From the NCBI GenBank assembly GCA_964609305.1, contig CAZSRK010000018.1, positions 1 through 41,773 of the forward strand: a DNA stretch of 41,773 bases, in the 5' to 3' direction. Numbering within the stretch: the first letter of the stretch is position 1; each line of letters begins with the position of its first letter. The notes under the pieces were generated by a model. The model worked only from the letters and a program-made list of their open reading frames with translations, ran no database searches and had not been told where the DNA came from. Both the position numbers and the translations under genes were made by a program. This DNA comes from CAKSXP01 sp964609305 (GTDB lineage: Bacteria; Bacillota; Clostridia; Oscillospirales; Oscillospiraceae). Positions 7,403-15,194 of this stretch are shown here, piece after piece.

Positions 7403-7861
7403 TCAGCCTTGCACCATCTGCTTAATCAGCGCCGCGTCACGCCGCCGCCGCTCAGCCAGATCTATCTCTCCTCCGGTGTAATAGACTGTGAATTCGCCCT
7501 TTGCGCAGAGCCGGCCCTCATCGTCATATACGCGCGACTCGTAAAGCCCCGTCGTACGCCCGGACTTTATCATCTCCGCCTCCGCGCGCAGAGCCTTGCC
7601 CCTGCCGGGACGCAGATAATGTACTGTCGCATCCAGCGTCAGCATATTGCGTCCCGTCGAGGCGGAAGCCATGCCCGTGGCAAGATCCATAAGCGCGAAG
7701 ACAAAGCTTCCATGCGCAACCTGCTGCGGGTTGAGCGAATCTATCGTTACAGGCGCCTCGACAACACAGTATTCCTCGCGCAGCTCGGTCACTTTCAGCC
7801 CGTTGTGGCTGTTGAAATTGCGCGCATTGTTGATATACTCTGTAAAATCATTAAGATCCAT
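7403..7861 (-). CDS. PaaI-type hotdog-fold thioesterase
   Basis: A 152-residue single-domain hotdog thioesterase, expected to hydrolyse acyl-CoA or aryl-CoA thioesters. The stretch NPQQVAHGSFVFALMDLATG contains the conserved HG followed by the active-site helix with an acidic residue (D), and TLDATVHYLRPG is the next conserved strand. It is preceded by GGGGG about nine bases before the ATG at 7861. It lies 40 bases downstream of clpC without an obvious terminator, so may share its transcript. The natural substrate is unknown. Confidence 0.88.
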   Translation of the reverse strand: MDLNDFTEYINNARNFNSHNGLKVTELREEYCVVEAPVTIDSLNPQQVAHGSFVFALMDLATGMASASTGRNMLTLDATVHYLRPGRGKALRAEAEMIKSGRTTGLYESRVYDDEGRLCAKGEFTVYYTGGEIDLAERRRRDAALIKQMVQG

Positions 7862-7901
7862 GGCTGAAAACCCCCGAAAAAATGTTCATAACGGGAGTAT
7901 T

Positions 7902-10249
7902 TTAGCACTTTAGCTGCGGCTTGTCCACCGTCTCTACCTGAAGTTTTCCGTCCCGGACCGTGACGGTCAGGCTGCCGCCCCTGGTCAGGCTGCCGTCGAG
8001 CAGCAGCCCGGCCGCCGCATCCTCAATGCCCGCGCGTATCTCGCGGCGCAGCGGCCTTGCTCCATAGGCCGGGTCAAAGCCCTTTTCCACGATCAGGTCG
8101 AGCGCCTCGCCGGTGAGCGTCATGGTAATGCCCATGGCGTCCATGCGCCGGCGAAGCTCTGTTATCATCTTGCCCGCGATGAGCTTTATGTCCTCCCGGC
8201 TGAGTTGGTTGAACACCAGTATCTCGTCTATCCTGTTGAGGAATTCGGGTCTGAACACTCCCTTGAGCTCGTTCATGACCGCCTTCCTTATATCCTCCTG
8301 CGGCTTGACTCCATCGGAGGACCGGCCCTTGTCCGAAAAGCCCAGCGCCGGCTTGTTGTCCGTTATCGTCTTTGCCCCTACATTGCTGGTCATGACGATT
8401 ATCGCGTTTCTAAAGCTCACGGAACGGCCCTGTGAATCGGTCAGCTTGCCGTCCTCCATGATCTGCAGCAGCAATCCCCAGATGTCCTCATGCGCTTTCT
8501 CAAGCTCGTCGAACAGCACAACGCAGTATGGCCGGCGGCGCAGCTTCTCCGTCAGTTGCCCGCCCTCGTCATAGCCGACGTAGCCGGGGGGTGAGCCGAT
8601 GAGCTTTGAAACCGAGTGTTTTTCCATGTATTCAGACATGTCGAAGCGGACAAGCGCCTTCTCGTCGCCGAACACGGCGTCGGCCAGCGCGCGGCACAGC
8701 TCCGTTTTTCCAACTCCCGTTGGGCCGAGAAACAGGAACGAGCCGGCGGGCCGGTTCGGGTCGCGCAGGCCGACACCGCCGCATCCTGTCCGATAACGCG
8801 CCGCCGCAGCTCGCTCTCCAGGGACAGGAGCTTTTCTCCCTCGTCCCGTGTCAGCCCGGTGACGGGGATGCCCGTCCAGCCGGATACCACCTCCGCCACG
8901 TCCTGCCCGGTCACCTCCGCCTGGTCCGGATGGGAAAACCTCATGCGCTTTTCCTCCAGCTCCGCACGCAGCATCGATTCAAGGCGTCCTATGTCCTCCG
9001 GCGCGGAGGCCGTGGCCAGGCGCACCCGGCTGGCCGCCTCGTCCATCAGGTCGATGGCCTTGTCAGGCAGGCAGCGGTCGGCCACATAACGCTGCGAGAG
9101 CGTCACGGCCGCGTGGATCGCCTCGTCGGTAATCCTCAGTCCATGGTGCTCCTCATACTTCCCGCGCAGGCCGCGCAGGATGTGCTCTGCCGCAGGTGCG
9201 TCCGGCTCCGCGACCATGATTGGCTGGAACCTTCGCTCGAGCGCCGCGTCCTTTTCTATATGCCGGCGATACTCCTCGGTCGTCGTCGCGCCGATGACCT
9301 GCATCGCGCCGCGGCCGAGCGTCGGCTTTATGATATTGGCGGCGTCTATGGTGCCTTCGGCGGCGCCCGCGCCGACGATGGTGTGCAGCTCGTCGATAAA
9401 CAGTATCACGTCGCCCGCGCGCTCGACCTCGCGCAGGACGTTCTTGATGCGCTCTTCAAAATCGCCGCGGTATTTTGTCCCGGCGACCATCGATGTGAGG
9501 TCGAGGGCCACGATGCGCTTGCTCTTGAGGCTGTCGGGCACGTTCCCGCCCGCAAACGCGCAGGCCAGGCCCTCGGCCACGGCGGTCTTGCCCACGCCCG
9601 GCTCTCCGATGAGCACCGGGTTGTTTTTTGTCCTTCGCGAAAGTATCTGTATGGCGCGCTGTATCTCCGTCTCGCGTCCTATGACGGGGTCAAGCTTTCC
9701 GACCGCCGCAAGCTCCGTCAGATCACGGCTGTACTGGTCGAGCGTGCGCGTGTCGGCGCGGCGCGTCAACGGACGCTGCGGTATCGGCGGGCGCGTCTGC
9801 TGCTGCCTGTCGGCTCCGCCGAAGAGCGCGACAAGCTGCGTGTACATGCAGTTTATCTCTATCCCTGCGTCGACGAGTATCCGTGAGCCCAGGCATTCCG
9901 GCAGGCACAGGATGCCCATGAGCAGATGCTCCGTCCCCACGCGCCGCTGGCCCAGTCTTCCCGCATCGGCGACGGCATGGGCAATAGCCTCCCTCGCGGC
10001 ATCGTCCAGCCCGCTTACCGGCGTGCCGGGGGTCCCGCGTCCCAGGCGGGCCTCGACCAGCTTTGTAAGCTGAGCGGTGTTAAGGCCGCTGTCCCAGAGT
10101 ATTTTCGAGCCGAGGCTGCCCGTTTCTCCCGCAATACCGAGCAGTATATGTTCCGTGCCGATATATGAATGGCCCATCGACGCCGAGAGGCTCTGCGCCC
10201 TGTTTATCGCGCCGCGGGCATATTGAGTGAAGTTGTCCGTATTTTTCAT
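7902..10249 (-). pseudogene. clpC: ATP-dependent chaperone ClpC, frameshifted by a short deletion
   Basis: An AAA+ unfoldase that feeds proteins to ClpP. The N-terminal Clp_N repeats (residues about 5-145), first Walker A GEPGVGKT (215-222) and Walker B FIDELH (284-289) are in one frame. The second AAA module (LGPTGVGKTE, Walker B VVLFDELEKA, and the sensor-2 region GARPLRREI) is in another. The frames part at about 8771-8776: GQDAAV is followed almost directly by GLRDP, while relatives have about 12 residues between. This means a loss of about 34 bases. Either the gene is inactive, or the assembly is wrong here. The coiled middle domain before AEVVSGWTGIPV is also much shorter than in standard ClpC. 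ATG at 10249 with AAAGGA upstream. No ctsR or mcsAB is adjacent. Confidence 0.88.
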
Positions 10250-10383
10250 ACCCTGTGTCCTTTCACTGCTTGTTTGAGGAAGATTATTTCCAAATCACCG
10301 CCTCCTCATACGGAACATTTTAGCGTCGGAAGCCTGTCAAAATCGCGCGTCGGAAATCGAATCGGACTGGAACAAAAAAGTAT

Positions 10384-10411
10384 TTGATTTTTAGCGGGAA
10401 TATGTTAATAT
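10384..10411 (+). promoter_or_regulatory. Promoter of the ferredoxin gene
   Basis: TTGATT (10384-10389), a 16-base spacer and TAATAT (10406-10411) with an extended TG at 10403-10404. Two small hairpins follow in the leader (10413-10450) before the ribosome site GGAGG. Confidence 0.7.
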
Positions 10412-10469
10412 AGCTCTGTAATATCGTACAGGGCTTCAAGCCGGGTACATAATTATTGGAGGTATAACA

Positions 10470-10640
10470 ATGGCATACAAGATTGGTGACGACTGCATCA
10501 GCTGCGGCGCCTGCGCTGCTAACTGCCCCGTAGGATGCATTTCCCAGGGCGATGAGCACTACGAGATCGACGCTTCCCAGTGCATCTCCTGCGGCACCTG
10601 CGCCGACACCTGCCCCATGGGAGCTATTTCCGAGGCATAA
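10470..10640 (+). CDS. 2[4Fe-4S] clostridial-type ferredoxin
   Basis: A 56-residue electron carrier. Two CxxCxxCxxxC clusters are visible: CISCGACAANCPVGC near residues 9-23 and CISCGTCADTCPMGA near 38-52. The size and internal two-fold symmetry match the small clostridial ferredoxins that serve pyruvate:ferredoxin oxidoreductase and hydrogenase. The ATG at 10470 has TTGGAGG upstream. It has its own extended -10 promoter and its own terminator, so it is a single-gene, probably strongly expressed unit. Confidence 0.96.
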   Translation: MAYKIGDDCISCGACAANCPVGCISQGDEHYEIDASQCISCGTCADTCPMGAISEA

Positions 10641-10661
10641 TCGGCCACAACACAAACACAT

Positions 10662-10694
10662 AAAAGGGGCGATATTAAATATCGCCCCTTTTAT
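10662..10694 (+). terminator. Intrinsic terminator after ferredoxin
   Basis: A 12-bp perfect stem (10662-10673 with 10681-10692) with a 7-base loop and a T-rich 3' side. Confidence 0.9.
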
Positions 10695-10766
10695 ATTATT
10701 CGTATCAGGCGTCAAAACGGCGTTTTCGCTATTTTGACAGAGTTTTTTGACGGAAGAGAGGGTATC

Positions 10767-11480
10767 ATGGCGCAGTTTAAGCCACTGTGGCCCAGCGGGC
10801 CGGAATATGCCGCCGGCGGGTTCCCGGTCTCGACGGACTCGGTACTCCTGGCGGACTTTGCGCGCCCGAAAAAGGGCGACGTTATCATGGACCTGGGCTG
10901 CGGCTCGGGGCTTTTGTGTCTGCTGGTGTCGGTGCGCGCGCCGCAGGCCGTCATCCGCGGGATCGAGATAGACCCCCTCTGGGCCGCACAGTGCCGCGAA
11001 AACCTGGAACACAACGGCATAAACGCTGAAATAATCACGGGGGATCTGCGGGAGCACCGCAGCCTGTTTAGTGCGGGAAGCTTTTCGCTTGTCATATCAA
11101 ACCCGCCGTATTTCCCCGAGGGCAGCGGTCTGCGGGCGAAGGGTGCGCTTGCCGGCGCGCGGAGCGAGGAAAGCTGCACACTGGAGGATGTGTGCACCTG
11201 CGCGGCCTTTCTGTGCAGGACGGGCGGCCGGTTCTGCCTCGTCCACCGCGTCGACAGGCTCAGCGCGGCGCTGTGCGCCATGGCCGCCGCAGGGCTGGAA
11301 CCGAAAAGGCTTCGCCTGGTGCAATATACCGCTGGCTCGGCTCCCAGCCTTGTGCTGATCGAAGGCCGTCGCGGCGGCAGGCCGGGGCTGGACGTCATGC
11401 CGGTGCTCCTCCTCAAAGATGCGGACGGCTCGGATACGGATGAGGTCAGAAGGATATACCATTTGGAGGATACGAAATGA
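10767..11480 (+). CDS. trmN6: tRNA1(Val) adenine-37 N6-methyltransferase-like (TrmN6/YfiC)
   Basis: A 237-residue SAM-dependent methyltransferase. The SAM-binding motif DLGCGSG lies near residue 43, and the catalytic NPPY (SNPPYF) near 109, which marks an exocyclic-amino adenine methyltransferase. The family modifies A37 of tRNA-Val in the model bacterium; the substrate here is inferred. The frame is open further upstream from a TTG at 10734, but GAGAGGG six bases before the ATG at 10767 fixes the start there. Its stop overlaps the rsmI start by four bases (ATGA), a pairing often seen in Firmicutes. Confidence 0.88.
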   Translation: MAQFKPLWPSGPEYAAGGFPVSTDSVLLADFARPKKGDVIMDLGCGSGLLCLLVSVRAPQAVIRGIEIDPLWAAQCRENLEHNGINAEIITGDLREHRSLFSAGSFSLVISNPPYFPEGSGLRAKGALAGARSEESCTLEDVCTCAAFLCRTGGRFCLVHRVDRLSAALCAMAAAGLEPKRLRLVQYTAGSAPSLVLIEGRRGGRPGLDVMPVLLLKDADGSDTDEVRRIYHLEDTK

Positions 11481-12331
11481 GCGGAACGCTTTATCTTGTT
11501 GCGACGCCTATCGGCAACCTGGGCGATTTTTCGCCCCGTGCCGTTGAGACGCTTAAACAGGTCGATTTCATTGCAGCTGAGGACACGAGGGTCACGGTGA
11601 AGCTGCTGAACCATCTTGGCATCAAAAAAACCATGGTCAGCTATTACGAACACAACAGGGCGGAGATGGGCGAGAAGCTCCTGTCCCGGCTTCTGGCCGG
11701 GGAAAGCTGCGCGCTGGTTTCGGACGCCGGCATGCCCGCAATAAGCGACCCGGGCGAGGACATCGTCCGCCAGTGCGCCGAACACGGCGTGCGCGTCTGC
11801 CCGATACCGGGGGCGAACGCACTGATCAGCGCGCTGGCCGTCAGCGGGCTGCCGACGCAGCGCTTTACTTTCGAAGGATTTCTGAGCACTGCAAACCGGC
11901 CGCGGCGCGAGCATCTCGAGGGACTCGTCGGCGAACGGCGCACCATGATATTCTATGAGGCGCCGCACAAGCTCCGCGCAACTTTAAGTGACCTTTACAA
12001 ATATCTTGGCGACAGGCGGATTTCACTGTGCCGCGAGCTTACAAAAATACATGAGGAAATAATCCGCACGACCCTGTCCGAGGCCATTGCCTATTATGAG
12101 ACAGTCTCACCCAGGGGCGAGTTTGTTCTCGTCGTGCAGGGCGCACAGGACAAGAGCGATCCGAAGATGAGTCTGGAACAGGCGCTCGAGCGCCTCGCCT
12201 TCTACCGAGCGGACGGCAAGAAGCTCAAGGAGGCGGCCAAGCTCGCCTCCGTTGACTCCGGCTTTACGAAAAACGAGCTGTACGAGGCCGCGATCAGGGA
12301 CCCCTTGACCGGCGGTGACGGCCGGGGATAG
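11477..12331 (+). CDS. rsmI: 16S rRNA (cytidine1402-2'-O)-methyltransferase RsmI
   Basis: A 284-residue methyltransferase of the tetrapyrrole-methylase fold that 2'-O-methylates C1402 in the decoding centre of 16S rRNA. YLVATPIGNLGD at the N-terminus, AAEDTRVT, the loop VSDAGMPAISDPG and the stretch FYEAPHKL are diagnostic. The start is coupled to trmN6 through an ATGA overlap. The length matches the family. A strong promoter for the next gene begins only about ten bases after its stop, and no terminator is seen between them. Confidence 0.95.
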   Translation: MSGTLYLVATPIGNLGDFSPRAVETLKQVDFIAAEDTRVTVKLLNHLGIKKTMVSYYEHNRAEMGEKLLSRLLAGESCALVSDAGMPAISDPGEDIVRQCAEHGVRVCPIPGANALISALAVSGLPTQRFTFEGFLSTANRPRREHLEGLVGERRTMIFYEAPHKLRATLSDLYKYLGDRRISLCRELTKIHEEIIRTTLSEAIAYYETVSPRGEFVLVVQGAQDKSDPKMSLEQALERLAFYRADGKKLKEAAKLASVDSGFTKNELYEAAIRDPLTGGDGRG

Positions 12332-12341
12332 CCCATCGTAT

Positions 12342-12370
12342 TTGACAGGGCATGTGATATATAATATAAT
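12342..12370 (+). promoter_or_regulatory. Perfect consensus sigma-A promoter
   Basis: TTGACA (12342-12347), a 17-base spacer and TATAAT (12365-12370). All twelve bases match consensus. It drives the orphan membrane protein at 12406. Confidence 0.92.
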
Positions 12371-12405
12371 TTAGGCAATTAAATACAATACAGGAGGCGG
12401 CACCC

Positions 12406-13275
12406 ATGACGAAGAGCAAAATCATCCGTGGCTTCAGGCTGGCTTCCATCATTATGAGCGCGTTTTTCCTGATAGCCGTCCTGTGCCTGCATTTCATCCC
12501 TCTGCGCATACAGAGCAGCGGATTCACCCAGAGCAACACAAACAGCACGGACATCTTGCGCAGCAGAAGGACCGTTTTTGAAAGAGCGGAAATGCTGGGC
12601 CTTGAATATGATATTCCCGGTGTAGAGCCCGGGCAGTATGCCGAGTTCACCGCGCCGGAGCGGATATATCTGGCCGCTGCCAATCAGGACAACGACGTCA
12701 TCTATGAGCAGGGCGAAACCGCCGTCATGAGCTTTGTCAGCTTTTCAAGCCGCATGGGCATATTGCATTCCCTCGACCCCTATGGCGAGCGCATCGTCTC
12801 CATCGGTGAAAGCTCGTCGGAGAGCTCCTTGTACCTCGACGAAAATGTCCTCGCACGCTGCTACATCGCCTATCTTGAGCAGACGGGGCAAACAGAGCTG
12901 TTTGAGCAGGAGACCGGGCTGGATCTCAATGAGAAAAACGCCGTCGCAATCCTGACCGCCGCAGACGAACAGGCGTACGAGCAGGGTATATACATCCCGA
13001 CGACCTATCCCGGGTATATGCGCACGTCCCGCCTGCTACGCAATATCAGTCTCTGGCTGATGGGCATATCCATGGCGCTTATGGTGACTATGCTGATAAT
13101 CTGTCATTTTGTCGACACCAGCGGCTGGACCGAGGCGAACACCGAACGGTGGCAGGACACGTCCGCTGCCCGTTCCGACTTCCGGATGTCCAGCCTGTCA
13201 AAGAGCAGCGAGCGTGAGCCTCCCCCTGACAACAACAAAAACAAAACGCGTCAGGAGCTTTTCAAGGACTTTTAG
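12406..13275 (+). CDS. Two-span membrane protein of unknown function
   Basis: A 289-residue protein that I do not recognise. One membrane helix is near the N-terminus (about 10-32, ASIIMSAFFLIAVLCLHFI) and a second near 210-235 (LWLMGISMALMVTMLIICHF). About 175 residues lie between them, probably outside the cell; they are rich in Glu/Asp/Ser and carry no cysteine clusters. The C-terminal tail of about 50 residues is polar, likely cytosolic, and rich in Ser, Asn and Lys. ATG at 12406 is preceded by AGGAGGCGG. It is monocistronic, with its own consensus promoter and a shared terminator zone with the S-layer gene. The topology resembles a bitopic sensor or scaffold, but no signalling domain is seen. 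Confidence 0.8.
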   Translation: MTKSKIIRGFRLASIIMSAFFLIAVLCLHFIPLRIQSSGFTQSNTNSTDILRSRRTVFERAEMLGLEYDIPGVEPGQYAEFTAPERIYLAAANQDNDVIYEQGETAVMSFVSFSSRMGILHSLDPYGERIVSIGESSSESSLYLDENVLARCYIAYLEQTGQTELFEQETGLDLNEKNAVAILTAADEQAYEQGIYIPTTYPGYMRTSRLLRNISLWLMGISMALMVTMLIICHFVDTSGWTEANTERWQDTSAARSDFRMSSLSKSSEREPPPDNNKNKTRQELFKDF

Positions 13276-13294
13276 ACGGCAAAACAGAACATGT

Positions 13295-13328
13295 CAAAAA
13301 AGGCCGCAGGGCAAAATGCCTCGCGGTC
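13295..13328 (-). terminator. Terminator of the S-layer gene
   Basis: A stem (13302-13307 with 13323-13328, plus inner pairs around AGGGC/TGCCT) followed on the minus strand by TTTTTT. It also lies at the end of the converging gene at 12406. Confidence 0.75.
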
Positions 13329-13330
13329 AA

Positions 13331-15001
13331 TTACAGTTTTTTGAACATGCGCACCGCCATAATGATGGCCTGCTCACGGGAGGCGTTTGCATAACCGATC
13401 GCCTGCTCATAAGTGGTCACATTGCGCGGGGCAAACGTCTTTTCGGTCATCCCCTTGATGACCTGATTCTTGACCATGAAATAGACGCTCGGCTTCGCAT
13501 AGGCGCTGATATACGCGTCGTCCTTAAAGGGGGTGACGCCGCTGTAATCAAGGCTGTATGCTCCGTCGTTCTCCAGCGTCCAGCCGGGCAGGTTAAGCGC
13601 CTTATAAATGCGGGTGAGCATCGTGGCAAGCTGCTCTCGGCTGATGAGTGCATAGGGGTCAAACTTTGTTGCTGAAACACCGTTGGTAATACCAAGGGCA
13701 TACGCTTTGCGCACGACGTCCGCGCCGGTGTCGGTAAACGGCGTGCTCAGGCTTCCGGCATCCAGCACAGGCCCGCCCATCTGCTCATAGAGCTGCACCG
13801 CCACGGCGCAGAACTCCAGACGGGTTATATCGCTCGTCAGGTCCTTGTTCTGAAGCTCAGGCGGGATAAGGCTGTTGAATACCTCTTTATCGACGTTATC
13901 GCCCATCGCCTCGTCCTCGAACCACTGGGACCAGTTCTCATCCTCCTGGCCATAGGTCATTACCGCAAGCGTGGGATATCCCTTGTTGACCCAGCCGGTG
14001 TCCTTGGTGAACACGTTGCCGAGGACAGTCACCATTTTATCGCTGCGCAGGACTTCGGAGGTCTTGCCGTTGCAGTACAGGGGGGCGAATGCGGACGTAG
14101 ACGCGAAGCTACAGCCGCAGGTATAGGACGTTACCGTGCAGACCTGATTGTCAAAATAACAGTTGTAGAAATCGGCCCCGCCGGCATTTCCAGCGACGCC
14201 GCCGTAGTACCGCCTGCTGTTGGTCGCGGTCAGATTCAGCGCCGTGGCCGCATAGCAGTTTTCAACACGGCAGTCGCCAAGGCCGATGAGCCCGCCGGCA
14301 TACAGGTTATTGACGGATGACTTAGTGCTCTTGATAGTGGCTGTTATATTGCCGGTGTTATAGCAGTTGCGTATGGTCCCGCCGGGCTGCGCGTTGCCTA
14401 TCAGCCCGCCCAGGCCGATATAGTCGTTGTTGGATATGGTCAAGCCCGTGAAATTACAGGTGGAAAAGCACTCCTCGACCATTCCAAAGGTCGTTCCTAT
14501 CAGGCTTCCTATGTACAGGCCGTAGCCGCTGGTGGATTTTATATTCCCCGTGACGGAGCCGCTGATGCCCACGCAGCGCACCGTGCCAGAGTAGCCCACG
14601 ACGCCGAACAACCCGCCGACAACAATGCTGTACTTTTTCCCGTTGGACTGCGTGATGCTTATCCTGCTGCTGACGCTGTCGATACGGACGTTGGAAATGA
14701 GGTGCCCACAGCCGTCAAACACGCCGTTCTAGCCGGTCTGCGTAAGCCCGATCGGAGTCCAGCTCACGCCGCCAAGGTCAATATCGGCCACGACCTTGGC
14801 GCAGATCGAGGTCTGTCCGCCGTTGACAAGGTCGCGGAAATAGCCGAGCTGTTCCGCCGTGGCAATAAGATACGGATCATTTCTTGTGCCACTGCCGCCA
14901 TTGAAGCTTACTGCCGCGCCGGCTGTAAGCGTCAATCCGCTCATAAGAGTAAGCACCAGCGACAGCGTCAGAAGCATTGAAACTAATCTTTGCTTTTTCA
15001 T
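13331..15001 (-). pseudogene. S-layer-homology / GLUG-repeat surface protein with an in-frame amber codon
   Basis: A secreted surface protein. It has a signal peptide (residues 1 to about 30, ending TAGA), then a short FNGGSGTRNDPYLI module typical of GLUG-containing adhesins. About five GLUG-like repeats follow (GGLFGVVGYSG, GGLIGNAQPGGTIRNCYNTG and others), and there are two clear SLH domains at the C-terminus (for example YALGITNGVSATKFDP and VIKGMTEKTFAP) that would bind cell-wall polymers. Codon 91 is TAG (14731-14729) and the same frame continues with NGVFDGCGHLISN. Relatives usually have an aromatic residue just here (Y-x-G-x-FDG), so one base change from TAC/TAT would explain it. ATG at 15001 has GGGAGGT upstream. 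Either it is a fresh pseudogene or the base is a sequencing error. Confidence 0.85.
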
Positions 15002-15048
15002 TTGATAACCTCCCACTGAATACAATTATCTTCCCAATGCCGAGCATA

Positions 15049-15077
15049 ATTATAGAAAGCCTTTCTGCACAAGTCAA
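15049..15077 (-). promoter_or_regulatory. Sigma-A promoter of the S-layer gene
   Basis: On the minus strand, TTGACT (15077-15072), a 17-base spacer and TATAAT (15054-15049). The promoter is intact although the gene is interrupted. Confidence 0.85.
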
Positions 15078-15133
15078 GTATGCATATAGAATAAACTTCG
15101 GTATGTAGTACCCGTCCCATATCAGAAATATAA

Positions 15134-15166
15134 AAACGGTACAGCAAGGTATTTGCTGTACCGTTT
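15134..15166 (-). terminator. Terminator of the PBP gene
   Basis: A 14-bp perfect stem (15134-15147 with 15153-15166) and 5-base loop. On the minus strand a T-rich tail follows. It separates the PBP gene from the S-layer gene. Confidence 0.9.
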
Positions 15167-15194
15167 CTGCATTATTCTTCCATGCTGTGCCGCG

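Noticed and set aside
14729..14731. TAG recoding (for example pyrrolysine) in the S-layer gene
   Set aside because: Other genes in the window end normally with TAG and no recoding genes are visible; a point change or error is simpler.
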